Below are positions 27,083-35,269 of a stretch of DNA of 63,018 bases, piece by piece (position 1 is the first letter of the stretch; the number at the start of each line of letters is the position of its first letter). The stretch is from Gemmatimonadota bacterium (lineage in GTDB: Bacteria > Gemmatimonadota > Gemmatimonadetes > Longimicrobiales > Gaopeijiaceae). A program made the position numbers and the translations under genes. A model generated the notes under the pieces. That model saw nothing but the letters and a program-made list of their open reading frames with translations, was not told the origin of the DNA and ran no database searches. Location: assembly GCA_022826025.1 (NCBI GenBank), contig JAJDVR010000219.1:1-63018 (forward strand). Reading direction: 5' to 3'.

Positions 27083-27631
27083 TCAGTATCCCTTGAGTTG
27101 AGCGAAATCGAGCTCCACCGAAGTCGGACGCCCGAAGAGGGAGACTTCCACCTTCACCTTTCCCTTGTCGGCATCCACGGACTGGACCGTTCCCGAAAAG
27201 TCCGTGAACGGGCCCTGGGTCACCTCGACGGCCTGGCCGATATGGAAGGGGACTTCCGCTCGAGCCTCCTTCTCTTCCTCGGTCTCGATGCCGAGGAGCT
27301 TGCGCACCTCCTCATCGCTCAGGGGTTGGGGCTTCCTGCCTCCCCCCACGAACTTGATGACGCCCTTGATGTCGTTGATGGCATGCATGGTACGCGAGTC
27401 CAGCGTCAGATCTTCGCCGACCTCGATGTGCACCAGGACGTAGCCGGGATAAAGGCGGCGTTCGACCTGGACCCGCTTCCCGTTGCGGATCTCCATGACT
27501 TCCTGGGTCGGCACCAGGGTTTCCAGGATCTCCGGGTTGTAGCCTTCCTCGATCTTGCGGTCGATGAACCGCTTCACCTTCTTCTCGTGCCCCGAATAAC
27601 TCTGGACCACGTACCATCTGGACTCGCTCAT
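27083..27631 (-). CDS. nusG: Transcription termination/antitermination factor NusG
   Basis: NusG binds RNA polymerase, reduces pausing and links it to Rho or to the leading ribosome through S10. The 182-residue product has the NGN domain (RWYVVQSYSGHEKKVKRFID and ERRLYPGYVLVHIEV) and a C-terminal KOW domain (GQAVEVTQGPFTDFSGTVQS, then GRPTSVELDFAQLKGY). Between them is a short linker with GGRKPQPLSDEEVRKLLGIE. Nothing suggests a specialised NusG paralogue. It lies seven bases after secE, the normal order. Confidence 0.97.
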   Translation of the reverse strand: MSESRWYVVQSYSGHEKKVKRFIDRKIEEGYNPEILETLVPTQEVMEIRNGKRVQVERRLYPGYVLVHIEVGEDLTLDSRTMHAINDIKGVIKFVGGGRKPQPLSDEEVRKLLGIETEEEKEARAEVPFHIGQAVEVTQGPFTDFSGTVQSVDADKGKVKVEVSLFGRPTSVELDFAQLKGY

Positions 27632-27638
27632 TGAGTCC

Positions 27639-27845
27639 TCACGCTCCGAAGATGCCCATGACGAAGTTGACGACGAAGCGCACGACGCCGTCCATGGCGA
27701 AGATGACGAGCGAGATCGCGATCACGAAAAGGATCACCACCCACGTCGCGTTGCGCAGCTGACCCGAGTCGGGCCAGGTCACGCGCTGCAACTCCGTCCA
27801 CGACTCGCGCGCGAACTCTCCTGAACTCTCGATGATGTTGGCCAT
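27639..27845 (-). CDS. secE: Protein translocase subunit SecE
   Basis: SecE clamps the two halves of SecY in the inner membrane and is essential for export. The 68-residue product is the short, single-helix form found in most bacteria other than gamma-proteobacteria. It has an amphipathic stretch (SGEFARESWTELQRVTWPDS) with the conserved WP motif and then one transmembrane helix (ATWVVILFVIAISLVIFAMD). It lies between rpmG and nusG. The usual tRNA-Trp gene before secE is not present here. Confidence 0.95.
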   Translation of the reverse strand: MANIIESSGEFARESWTELQRVTWPDSGQLRNATWVVILFVIAISLVIFAMDGVVRFVVNFVMGIFGA

Positions 27846-27866
27846 CCTGCCCGTCTCGGAGACTCG

Positions 27867-28019
27867 CTACTTGGTTTCCTTGTGCCCGACGTGCCTGCGG
27901 CAGCGCGGGCAGTACTTGCGGTAGTGCACCCGGCCGGGGTGCAGGCGCTTGTTCTTTTTCGTGGTGTAGTTGCGGTCCTTGCACTCCACGCACGCGAGGA
28001 TCACGCGATCTCTGGCCAT
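27867..28019 (-). CDS. rpmG: 50S ribosomal protein L33
   Basis: L33 is a small large-subunit protein near the E site. The 50-residue product reads ARDRVILACVECKDRNYTTK at the start and YRKYCPRCRRHVGHKETK at the end. It has two CxxC pairs (Cys10/13 and Cys37/40), so it is the zinc-binding form. It lies four bases after the tuf stop and 21 bases before secE. This is the common place for rpmG in many phyla. Confidence 0.94.
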   Translation of the reverse strand: MARDRVILACVECKDRNYTTKKNKRLHPGRVHYRKYCPRCRRHVGHKETK

Positions 28020-28023
28020 GGGA

Positions 28024-29214
28024 CTACGCGATGACTTCGGTGACGACGCCGGCGCCGACCGTGCGCCCACCCTCACGGATCGCGAAGCGAAGCTCCTTGT
28101 CCATGGCGATGGGCGTGATGAGCTCGACCTCCATCTGCACGTTGTCGCCCGGCATGACCATCTCGACCCCTTCGGGGAGGCTGGTCGCGCCCGTGACGTC
28201 CGTGGTGCGGAAGTAGAACTGGGGCCGGTAGCCGTTGAAGAACGGCGTGTGCCTGCCGCCCTCACCCTTGGTCAGGACGTACACCTCGGCCTTGAAGTGA
28301 GTGTGCGGGGTGATGGATCCCGGCTTCGCGAGCACCTGCCCGCGCTGGATCTCCGTCTTGCCGACACCACGGAGCAGGAGCCCGGCGTTGTCTCCCGCCT
28401 GGCCCTGGTCGAGCAGCTTGCGGAACATCTCGACACCGGTCACGACCGTCTTGCGGTCCCTGTCCATGCCGACGATTTCCGCCTGGTCGCCGACGTTCAC
28501 CACGCCGCTCTCGATGCGGCCGGTGGCCACCGTGCCCCGCCCGGTGATGCTGAACACGTCCTCGACCGGCATCAGGAACGGCCTGTCGATGTCCCTCTCC
28601 GGCAGCGGGATGTAGGAGTCGATCGCGTCCATGAGTTCCTGGATGCAATCGACATCGGAGCCCTCGCCCATGGCATCCATGGCCTTGAGCGCGCTCCCCA
28701 TCACCACGGGGATGTCGTCGCCGGGGAAGTCGTACTCGGAGAGCAGCTCGCGCACCTCCAGCTCCACCAGCTCGAGCAGTTCCTCGTCGTCGACCATGTC
28801 GACCTTGTTGAGGAAGACGACGATGTAGGGGACGTTGACCTGGCGGGCCAGCAGGATGTGCTCCCGGGTCTGCGGCATGGGGCCGTCCGCTGCGGACACG
28901 ACCAGAATCGCTCCGTCCATCTGGGCGGCGCCGGTGATCATGTTCTTCACGTAGTCGGCGTGGCCCGGGCAGTCCACGTGGGCGTAGTGACGGTTTTCCG
29001 TCTCGTACTCGACGTGCGCGGTGGCGATCGTGATGCCGCGCTCGCGCTCCTCCGGAGCCTTGTCGATCTCGTCGAAAGCAATCGCGTCGCCACCGAACTT
29101 CTTGGCCTGGGTGAAGGTGATCGCTGCGGTGAGCGTGGTCTTCCCGTGGTCAACGTGCCCGATGGTGCCGACGTTCACGTGCGGCTTTGTCCGGTCGAAC
29201 TTCTCCTTTGCCAT
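28024..29214 (-). CDS. tuf: Elongation factor Tu
   Basis: EF-Tu delivers aminoacyl-tRNA to the ribosome in a GTP-dependent way. The 396-residue product has the G-domain motifs [24 protein letters not shown] and NKVDM, then SALKA, followed by beta-barrel domains II and III ([40 protein letters not shown]). It follows four tRNA genes and precedes rpmG, like tufB of E. coli. No second copy lies in the str operon of this window. Confidence 0.98.
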   Translation of the reverse strand: MAKEKFDRTKPHVNVGTIGHVDHGKTTLTAAITFTQAKKFGGDAIAFDEIDKAPEERERGITIATAHVEYETENRHYAHVDCPGHADYVKNMITGAAQMDGAILVVSAADGPMPQTREHILLARQVNVPYIVVFLNKVDMVDDEELLELVELEVRELLSEYDFPGDDIPVVMGSALKAMDAMGEGSDVDCIQELMDAIDSYIPLPERDIDRPFLMPVEDVFSITGRGTVATGRIESGVVNVGDQAEIVGMDRDRKTVVTGVEMFRKLLDQGQAGDNAGLLLRGVGKTEIQRGQVLAKPGSITPHTHFKAEVYVLTKGEGGRHTPFFNGYRPQFYFRTTDVTGATSLPEGVEMVMPGDNVQMEVELITPIAMDKELRFAIREGGRTVGAGVVTEVIA

Positions 29215-29278
29215 TTCTCCGCTACCTCACTCCGTTCGGTTAAGGTGAATGGTGGTGTCAGAACCCGGAAGCCCGGCA

Positions 29279-29350
29279 AGCTCTGGCCGGGATTTGAACC
29301 CGGGACCTCTTCCTTACCAAGGAAGCGCTCTACCCCTGAGCTACCAGAGC
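29279..29350 (-). tRNA. tRNA-Thr (anticodon GGT)
   Basis: A 72-base cloverleaf folds with acceptor GCTCTGG/CCAGAGC, D arm GCTC/GAGC, anticodon arm CTTCC-TTGGTAA-GGAAG and T arm CCGGG-TTCAAAT-CCCGG. The anticodon GGT reads ACC and ACT codons. CCA is not encoded. It lies just before tuf, the same place as thrT in E. coli. Confidence 0.95.
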
Positions 29351-29377
29351 GCTGCTCCCTCCTGCTTCGGGGTGGAG

Positions 29378-29451
29378 AGCGGGAGACGGGACTCGAACCC
29401 GCGACCCTCAGCTTGGAAGGCTGATGCTCTAGCCAACTGAGCTACTCCCGC
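29378..29451 (-). tRNA. tRNA-Gly (anticodon TCC)
   Basis: A 74-base cloverleaf folds with acceptor GCGGGAG/CTCCCGC, D arm GCTC/GAGC, anticodon arm TCAGC-CTTCCAA-GCTGA and T arm GCGGG-TTCGAGT-CCCGT. Anticodon TCC reads GGA and GGG. CCA is not encoded. It lies between tRNA-Tyr and tRNA-Thr(GGT), as glyT does in E. coli. Confidence 0.95.
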
Positions 29452-29492
29452 TGGAATTCTCATTTCGCAAGTTGGAACGGCGAAGCGCCCAA

Positions 29493-29574
29493 TGGTGGGG
29501 GGAGGATTCGAACCTCCGAAGGCATTGCCAGCAGATTTACAGTCTGCCCCGTTTGACCGCTTCGGTACCCCACC
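29493..29574 (-). tRNA. tRNA-Tyr (anticodon GTA)
   Basis: An 82-base gene of the long-variable-arm class. Acceptor is GGTGGGG/CCCCACC and the anticodon arm is GCAGA-CTGTAAA-TCTGC, followed by a variable arm and T arm GGAGG-TTCGAAT-CCTCC. Anticodon GTA reads TAC and TAT. A gap of 232 bases with no gene separates it from the next tRNA upstream. That gap holds a 12-bp palindrome CTCCTCGAGGAG near 29695. Confidence 0.95.
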
Positions 29575-29806
29575 GAGCATTTCTCTCGAAACTCCTGTGT
29601 TCGGAGCGCCCCCCTTCGCGCCTCCGGCTGCGGAGCAAGGATGCCCTCGGATACCTGAGGCGGGCCTTTACGATCAAGCCTCGAAAGGTAACTCCTCCTC
29701 GAGGAGAGGTAAAGGGCGATGCCCAGACGATTGACCACGGCGGGTGGCACCGCCGGGGACCGTCCGAGCCGCACGAACCGGGGAAGCCACGGATCGTCCG
29801 CCGGCA

Positions 29807-29879
29807 AGCTGGCGAAGGGACTCGAACCCCCAACCTGCTGATTACAAATCAGCTGCTCTACCTGTTGAGCTACGCCAGC
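29807..29879 (-). tRNA. tRNA-Thr (anticodon TGT)
   Basis: A 73-base cloverleaf folds with acceptor GCTGGCG/CGCCAGC, D arm GCTC/GAGC, anticodon arm GCTGA-TTTGTAA-TCAGC and T arm GGGGG-TTCGAGT-CCCTT. Anticodon TGT reads ACA and other ACN codons. It is the first gene of the tRNA-tuf block and starts a few bases downstream of a likely promoter, like thrU in E. coli. Confidence 0.95.
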
Positions 29880-29888
29880 GCGCGACTA

Positions 29889-29917
29889 CTGCTACCCGGC
29901 TTCGGCCCGGAAGTCAA
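29889..29917 (-). promoter_or_regulatory. Candidate promoter of the tRNA-tuf operon
   Basis: On the minus strand TTGACT (29912-29917) and TAGCAG (29889-29894) are 17 bases apart. The -35 box matches five of six consensus bases and the -10 box three of six. The tRNA-Thr(TGT) 5' end at 29879 lies about 10 bases beyond the -10 box, just where a start point is expected. The region lies directly after the cysS stop. Confidence 0.5.
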
Positions 29918-29920
29918 CGG

Positions 29921-31381
29921 TCAGCGGACCGCCGTGGACCCGGCTTTCGACCTCGCGTGTTTCCAGCGGGTTCCGTCAGGCGAGTCCTCGAGCACGATTC
30001 CTTCGCCCGCCAACTGGTCGCGGATGGCGTCCGCCTGCGCGAAGTCGCGCCGCGACCGGGCGAGGTCGCGCTTCGCAACCAGGACCTCGATGCGCTCCCG
30101 CTCCGGCTCGTCCACCTCGCGCCCCGCCAGCGCCAGGTCGAGTACCCCGAGTACCTCGTCCATGGAGGCCAGAGCCGCTTCCGCCGATTCCCGGTCGCTC
30201 CCGCTGATCGCACCCTCCGCCCCGTCCAGGGCGGTGTTGGCCTCCTTGACGAATACGAATAGCGCGGCCAGGGCGCCGGCGGTGTTGAGATCGTCGTCCA
30301 TCGCCTCGCGGAAGCGCGCCAGGGCCTCGCCGGCGAGTCCGTCGATTCCTGCAGGCGGAGCACCGGGACGGGTCGGCGTACGCGCAAGGCGGTCCCGGAA
30401 GTCGAGCAGGCGCTGCACGGCCCGCCGCGACGCCTCCAGTCCAGCGAAGGTGAAGTTGAGTTCGCTGCGGTACTGGGCGGACAGCAGCAGGTGCCGAATC
30501 GCGGCAGGCTCGGATCTCTCGGACAACTGCGGGACGGTGTAGGTGTTGCCGAGCGACTTCGACATCTTCCGGCCCTCCACCAGAAGATGCTTCACATGAA
30601 CCCAGTGGCGAGCGAACGTTTCGCCGGTCGCGCCCTCCGACTGTGCGATCTCGTCCTCGTGATGAGGGAACATCAGGTCTTCGCCGCCCAGGTGAATGTC
30701 CAGGGTGTCGCCGATCTCGCTCAGCGCCATGACCGAACACTCGAGATGCCATCCGGGCCGGCCCCGGCCCCAGGGAGACTCCCAGGCGGCGTCCGCGTAC
30801 TCGTCCTCCGGCCTGGCCGCCTTCCAGAGCGCGAAGTCGCGGATGTCGTCCTTCTCGTACTTGTCGTCCGCAACGCGCTCCCCGGGACGCAGAGCATCCG
30901 GGTCGATGCACGAGAGCCGACCGTATGCGGGGAACGCCGAAATCCGAAAGTAGACCGAGCCGTCGGAGGTTGCGTAGGCGAGCCCCCGCTCTACCAGCCG
31001 GGACACGAACGCGGTCATCTCGCGGACGTATTCCGTGGCCCGGGGGTGGCTGTCGAAGGGTCGCATGCCGAGGGTGTCGGCGTCGGCGAGGAACGACCGC
31101 ACATGGGGAGCGGCGAACTCCCCGATCGACTGCCCGGTTTCGGCGGCGAGTTCGACGATGCGGTCGTCGACGTCGGTGAGGTTCACGACGAAACAGACTT
31201 CGTACCCCAGCCACTCCAGGTAGCGATGGAGCAGATCGTAGACGATAAAGGCGCGGAAATTGCCGATGTGCGCACGCCCGTACACCGTGGGACCACAGCC
31301 GTAGATGCCCACCCGCCCCGGCCGGAGCGGTGCGAAGGGGCGCAGTGAGCGCGTCAGCGTGTCATGGAGGTGAAGGCTCAT
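29921..31381 (-). CDS. cysS: Cysteinyl-tRNA synthetase
   Basis: This class I synthetase charges tRNA-Cys with cysteine in the cytosol. The 486-residue product has the zinc ligand Cys29 and the signature YGCGPTVYGRAHIGNFRAF with HIGN at 38-41, and later KMSKSLGN. NLTDVDDRIVELA and HLGGEDLMFPHHEDEIAQSE also fit the family. From the ATG at 31381 it has the typical N-terminus. The frame is open upstream over the next gene but shows no homology. It ends four bases before the tRNA-operon promoter. Confidence 0.96.
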   Translation of the reverse strand: MSLHLHDTLTRSLRPFAPLRPGRVGIYGCGPTVYGRAHIGNFRAFIVYDLLHRYLEWLGYEVCFVVNLTDVDDRIVELAAETGQSIGEFAAPHVRSFLADADTLGMRPFDSHPRATEYVREMTAFVSRLVERGLAYATSDGSVYFRISAFPAYGRLSCIDPDALRPGERVADDKYEKDDIRDFALWKAARPEDEYADAAWESPWGRGRPGWHLECSVMALSEIGDTLDIHLGGEDLMFPHHEDEIAQSEGATGETFARHWVHVKHLLVEGRKMSKSLGNTYTVPQLSERSEPAAIRHLLLSAQYRSELNFTFAGLEASRRAVQRLLDFRDRLARTPTRPGAPPAGIDGLAGEALARFREAMDDDLNTAGALAALFVFVKEANTALDGAEGAISGSDRESAEAALASMDEVLGVLDLALAGREVDEPERERIEVLVAKRDLARSRRDFAQADAIRDQLAGEGIVLEDSPDGTRWKHARSKAGSTAVR

Positions 31382-31439
31382 ACCGGGTTGCGTGAGAGGA
31401 ACGGGATCGCGGCAGGGTCCCGCACGGGATTGCCGGCGC

Positions 31440-31913
31440 TCACTGGAGTACGCGGACTTCAAAGACGCGCCAGGCCTCGTCCTCGCGCACGAAGCCGACG
31501 TAGATACTGTGTTCGACCAACTGGGAGGCCCCTGCGTGCACGACCGTCCAGCGGAGTGCGGCGTACCCCTGAAGTGGAGATCCCCCGACTTCGGCGACCC
31601 GCTCCAGTCGCGTCGACTCGGTCCGGTGCCCGGCAAGATAGTCGCGCAGCACGGCGACCGCCTGGCGTCTCGAAAGCGAAACGTGGTCTTCGCCTCCCAC
31701 CCGCAGGCGGATGCCGGTGGCCACCAGAACCTGTACGAAGACATCGATGGAGCCGCGCTCCCACATGCGCGCGAGATTGGTAGCGGCCCCTTCCAGAGAC
31801 GCCTGGGAAGCCGGGGTTGGCGACGGCCCGGGGGTGGAGGCGCCGAGCATGGCGACCAGCAGGGCGAAAACGCCCGTCGGGTTCGCGCGCTTCAACCCCC
31901 CGGCCTTCAGCAT
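31440..31913 (-). CDS. Secreted DUF4783-like protein (NTF2-like fold suspected)
   Basis: A 157-residue protein of unknown function. The N-terminus has a short basic stretch and a hydrophobic segment (PTGVFALLVAMLGASTPGPS) that looks like a signal peptide, so it is probably periplasmic. The rest resembles the DUF4783 pattern known from Bacteroidota: a region after the signal with VGGEDHVSLSRRQAVAVLRD, then GYAALRWTVVHAG and YVGFVREDEAWRVFEVRVL. It overlaps the pyrF stop by seven bases and lies 58 bases before cysS, so it is part of the pyrD-pyrF-cysS operon. Family assignment is by pattern only. No catalytic residues are apparent. Confidence 0.7.
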   Translation of the reverse strand: MLKAGGLKRANPTGVFALLVAMLGASTPGPSPTPASQASLEGAATNLARMWERGSIDVFVQVLVATGIRLRVGGEDHVSLSRRQAVAVLRDYLAGHRTESTRLERVAEVGGSPLQGYAALRWTVVHAGASQLVEHSIYVGFVREDEAWRVFEVRVLQ

Positions 31914-32611
31914 GAGTCGCGGATTGCCGGGGCCAGGTCGCGCTCGACGGCGTCGAGAGCGGCGCAGGGATCCGGGGCACCGGTCACCGCCCGCCCGATG
32001 ACCAGGTAGTCGGCTCCGGCCTCGCAGGCGCGGCGGGGCGTCGCGACGCGGCGCTGGTCGTGAAGAGACTGCTGCGGCAGGCGGATCCCCGGTGTCACGA
32101 CGAGGAGTCCGTCCCCGAAGCGGCGTCTCAGGGCTGCGGCCTCAAGCGGCGACGCCACCACGCCGTCGAGACCGGCCGCGCTCGCCTCGCCGGCGAGTTG
32201 GAGGACATGGTCCTCGAGCGTCACGCGCGCGCCGCCGGGTCGGCGCGGAAGCGACGATGTCCCCAGGGAGGTAAGCACCGTCACCCCCAGAAGCCGGGTC
32301 CCGTCCTTCACGGCCTCGGCCGCGGCCTCCATCATGTGCGCTCCTCCCGCAGTGTGCACGGTCACCAGGCGCGCCCCGATCTCGGAGGCGGCGGCCACGG
32401 CGCCCGCCACGGTGCGTGGAATGTCGTGCAGCTTGAGGTCCAGGAACACTTGTTTTTTCCGTTTACGGAGATGATGGACGACGGCGGGACCTTCGCGTGC
32501 GAAGAGTTCCAGCCCGACCTTGTAGAAGTTGACTCGCCCCGCCAGCAGATCGACCAGTTCGAGCGCCCGGCCGGCCGAGGGATAGTCCAAGGCAAGGATG
32601 ATGCCGCTCAC
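31907..32611 (-). CDS. pyrF: Orotidine-5'-phosphate decarboxylase
   Basis: PyrF makes UMP from orotidine monophosphate, the last step of pyrimidine synthesis. The 234-residue product starts at a GTG and reads SGIILALDYPSAGRALELVD, with the active-site cluster VFLDLKLHDIPRT (Lys and Asp) and the phosphate-binding end VVTPGIRL then DYLVIGRAVTGAPDP. It overlaps pyrD by four bases (GTGA). It is of the short, group I bacterial type. The upstream open frame lies over pyrD and is not used. Confidence 0.95.
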   Translation of the reverse strand: MSGIILALDYPSAGRALELVDLLAGRVNFYKVGLELFAREGPAVVHHLRKRKKQVFLDLKLHDIPRTVAGAVAAASEIGARLVTVHTAGGAHMMEAAAEAVKDGTRLLGVTVLTSLGTSSLPRRPGGARVTLEDHVLQLAGEASAAGLDGVVASPLEAAALRRRFGDGLLVVTPGIRLPQQSLHDQRRVATPRRACEAGADYLVIGRAVTGAPDPCAALDAVERDLAPAIRDSC

Positions 32612-33567
32612 GGCGCGCACTCCTCCCGCTTCTCGAAGGGAACAGGTCCCTCGGGCGACCCGACCGCCCCCACCAGCTCCGCGACCGCGCCGATGTTCCT
32701 CCGGCGGCCGTAGGCGCTCAGTCCGTGCACGACGCGGTGCGCGGTCCGCGGATCGGCGAAGGTGGCGGTGCCCACCTGAACCAGCGACGCCCCGGCGAGC
32801 AGATACTGTAGGCAATCGCGGTGCCCGCGGACACCTCCGACTCCGACCAGCGGAGCGCGGACGCGACGGCTGGCCTGCCACACGGCGTGCACCCCGACCG
32901 GGAGCAGGGCCGGACCGCTGAGTCCTCCACCACCAGCCCCGAGCCGGGGACGCCGCGTCTCCGGATCGATCACCATTCCGGGCATGGTGTTAACCAGGGT
33001 GACTCCGTCGCCGCCGGCCGCCACCGCGGCTTCAGCGGCCGCGCCGACGTCGGGCGAATTGGGGGCCAGTTTTACCAGGAGCGGCCGGGCGGTGACCCCG
33101 CGCACGCGGGCAACCACCGTCGCCAGCATTTCGGTGTCGAGCGCGAACGGCACGCCGTCCAACGGGACGTTGGGGCATGAGAGATTCAGTTCGAATCCCA
33201 GGAATCCGCCCTCCGGTTCGAGATGTTCGACGATCTCGCAGTACTCCTGCACCGCGTGTCCCGCCACGCTGACGAAGACCTGCGCGCGCCTCAGCCGCGA
33301 GGCAAGCCAGGGCAGCTTCTCGGCCTTGACCCGCTCCACCCCGGGATTGGCGAGTCCGATGGAGTTGACCATCACGCCACCCCCCTCGCTGACCCTGGGC
33401 TTCGGGTTTCCCGCGCGCGGTTCCAGGGTCACGGACTTGGTGACCAGCCCACCCAGCCGGTCGAGTTCCATGACCCCCGCCAGCTCCCTGCCAAAGCCGC
33501 AGGTGCCGGCCGCGAGCAACACCGGGTTCTGGAACCTCGTCCCGAACAGCTCCTGCTCAAGCTGCAC
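32608..33567 (-). CDS. pyrD: Dihydroorotate dehydrogenase, class 1 (PyrDB type)
   Basis: This flavoprotein oxidises dihydroorotate to orotate. The 319-residue product has GGLVTKSVTLEPRAGNPKPR and VNSIGLANPG near the N-terminus and the class 1 active-site cysteine in FELNLSCPNVP, in place of the serine of membrane-bound class 2 enzymes. FMN-phosphate binding is in VGVGGVRGHRDCLQYLLAGA. Length suits class 1B, which normally works with the electron-transfer subunit PyrK. No pyrK is in this window. It starts at a GTG overlapping the previous gene by 11 bases and is followed by pyrF. Confidence 0.93.
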   Translation of the reverse strand: MQLEQELFGTRFQNPVLLAAGTCGFGRELAGVMELDRLGGLVTKSVTLEPRAGNPKPRVSEGGGVMVNSIGLANPGVERVKAEKLPWLASRLRRAQVFVSVAGHAVQEYCEIVEHLEPEGGFLGFELNLSCPNVPLDGVPFALDTEMLATVVARVRGVTARPLLVKLAPNSPDVGAAAEAAVAAGGDGVTLVNTMPGMVIDPETRRPRLGAGGGGLSGPALLPVGVHAVWQASRRVRAPLVGVGGVRGHRDCLQYLLAGASLVQVGTATFADPRTAHRVVHGLSAYGRRRNIGAVAELVGAVGSPEGPVPFEKREECAP

Positions 33568-35269
33568 CGGCTTCGCTCTCCGATGCGGGCCGACCCGGCC
33601 CCGGCGATGGTTGCGCGTGTTCCAGGGTGTCCCTGCGGGGGACGGAGTCGCCCGGGAGGATCGAGTCGGTCTGCGAGACGGTGTCGGGGGCGAAGAATGC
33701 GTCGGTCGGGGTAACGCCCGGGGCGCTGCTGCGAAGCGAGTCCGCCCTCAGCGAGTCGAGCCGCAACGAGTCCAGCCTCAGGGAGTCCAGCAGCAGCGAG
33801 TCCCCCGCGGCGATTCGCCGCACCAGCTCCTCGGCGGCCCGGATGCTGTCGAGCGAGCGAGCGGCTTCCCGGACGGCGACATCCCGGTTGGCGGCCTCCG
33901 CGGCGACGCGCTGATGCAGGATCGCCAGGGAAGTGCCGAGCCGGCCCTCCACCATGGCGTAGTCCGCCGACCGCGCCTCCGCTCCGGCGGACGCCTGGAC
34001 GTAGATGTTGTCGTCCAGCTGACTCAGGCGGGCGGCGAGCGGTTGCCGCTCCTGCGCATCGTCGGTCAGTTCGAGCGCCGCCATCAACGCCTTGGCCTCC
34101 CAGGCGGAGCCGCGATCCCGGTCGGCGTACAGGGTAAAGAGCTGGAGGGCCAGGCGCGGCGATCCGAGGCTGTCGCGCGCCAGCTCGGCCCCGGCGAAAA
34201 GCGCGAGGTGGTCCCCCGCCATCGCCGCCCTTTCGACGAACAGCCCAACGTGCTCCATGTAATCGATGAGCCGCACTGCTTCGGAGAGGGCGATGGCCGG
34301 GAGCAGAATCGCCCGGACTTCCTCGAACTCCTCGAGACGATCGACGGAGTTCAGCCGCCACCGCGCGAGGGCAATGCGCGCCTCGCGCGCGGTTCTGTCG
34401 TCACCGCGGGCCAGTTCCCCGGCCATTTCACCGGCTGCGACCGAGTCCCCGGCGCGAGCAAGCAGGGTTGCCCGCTCAAGGCGGATCCGGCTGCGTGCGG
34501 CGGGCGCCCACTCGCTGCGTTCGGCCGCGGCCAACATGGCAGCCGCGGATCCCGCCCCCCAGAGGAGGGAGGCTCGCTCCGCGGCGGCGAGAACGGTATC
34601 GGCCCAGGCCTCTCCGGACTCCTGCTCAAGCACGGTTGTCGCACCCGCCCGCGCGTTCTCGAAGTGGTCGTTTTCGAGCCCGCGCGCCAGGCGCTCCAGG
34701 GCAACCGCAACCTTCAGCTCCCGTGAGACCGCCTCCGACCGGTCCAGGCCCGCCCATCCCTCCTGCGCGCGTCCGGCGTCGAATGCGGCCCGGGCCCGCC
34801 AGAGGTGCGCCTCCGCGCGCAGCATTGCGTCCGGGACCTCTTCGAGGGCGTCGTCGAGAAGTCGCATTCCAAGGTCGCGGCGGCCCGTGGCCAGCGCCAC
34901 GCCACCGAGGTACACGCGGGCACCCGCGTGCAGGCTCGAGTCGCTCGAGGTCGCCAGCAGACGCTCCAGGGCCGCCCGCGACCGCGCCCAGTCCCCGCTG
35001 TGGAAATAGGCGCGGCCCATGATGTAGAGCGCGTCGTCGGCCCAGCGTCCGGATTCGTCCGACCGATAGCTGCGGGCGGCCTTGTCGATGGCTTCCTGAT
35101 ACGCCGAAGCAGCCTCGAGCGGCTGGTCCCGCAGGCGGGCGGCCTGGGCATCCTCGAAGGCGCGCCGCGCATTGTAGAGCGCGTTGAAATACGCGCAGCC
35201 GACCACCAGGCACGCGCACAGAGTCGCGGCCGCTGTGGCCGACTTGACCCAGTGCCTGCCCGCCCTCAC
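33557..35269 (-). CDS. TPR-rich lipoprotein with C-terminal LDSLR repeats
   Basis: A 570-residue protein of unknown function. The N-terminus has a signal peptide and lipobox (CLVVGC, Cys about 25) followed by AYFNALYNARRAFEDA, a motif common at the start of TPR lipoproteins in Bacteroidota and Gemmatimonadota. The middle is almost all alpha-helical with TPR-like units (DDALYIMGRAYFHSGDWARS; ARVYLGGVALATGRRDLGMR). Near the C-terminus are pentapeptide repeats DSLRL ending in a Ser/Pro-rich acidic tail. It is probably anchored in the outer or inner membrane facing the periplasm, perhaps in envelope assembly. Starts at a GTG overlapping smpB by four bases. Confidence 0.85.
   Translation of the reverse strand: MRAGRHWVKSATAAATLCACLVVGCAYFNALYNARRAFEDAQAARLRDQPLEAASAYQEAIDKAARSYRSDESGRWADDALYIMGRAYFHSGDWARSRAALERLLATSSDSSLHAGARVYLGGVALATGRRDLGMRLLDDALEEVPDAMLRAEAHLWRARAAFDAGRAQEGWAGLDRSEAVSRELKVAVALERLARGLENDHFENARAGATTVLEQESGEAWADTVLAAAERASLLWGAGSAAAMLAAAERSEWAPAARSRIRLERATLLARAGDSVAAGEMAGELARGDDRTAREARIALARWRLNSVDRLEEFEEVRAILLPAIALSEAVRLIDYMEHVGLFVERAAMAGDHLALFAGAELARDSLGSPRLALQLFTLYADRDRGSAWEAKALMAALELTDDAQERQPLAARLSQLDDNIYVQASAGAEARSADYAMVEGRLGTSLAILHQRVAAEAANRDVAVREAARSLDSIRAAEELVRRIAAGDSLLLDSLRLDSLRLDSLRADSLRSSAPGVTPTDAFFAPDTVSQTDSILPGDSVPRRDTLEHAQPSPGPGRPASESEAGAA
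33736..33804. repeat. Tandem 15-bp repeat encoding (LDSLR)n
   Basis: Four adjoining 15-base units and a fifth partial one share the core GAGTC on the plus strand (for example GCGAGTCCGCCCTCA, ACGAGTCCAGCCTCA). Read on the minus strand they encode LLDSLRLDSLRLDSLRADSL near the C-terminus of the TPR lipoprotein. Length changes in multiples of 15 bases would keep the frame, so copy number could vary between strains. Confidence 0.85.

Noticed and set aside
27846-27866. tRNA-Trp gene often found near secE
   Set aside because: The 21 bases between secE and rpmG are too short, and no tRNA-Trp cloverleaf was found in the neighbouring gaps.
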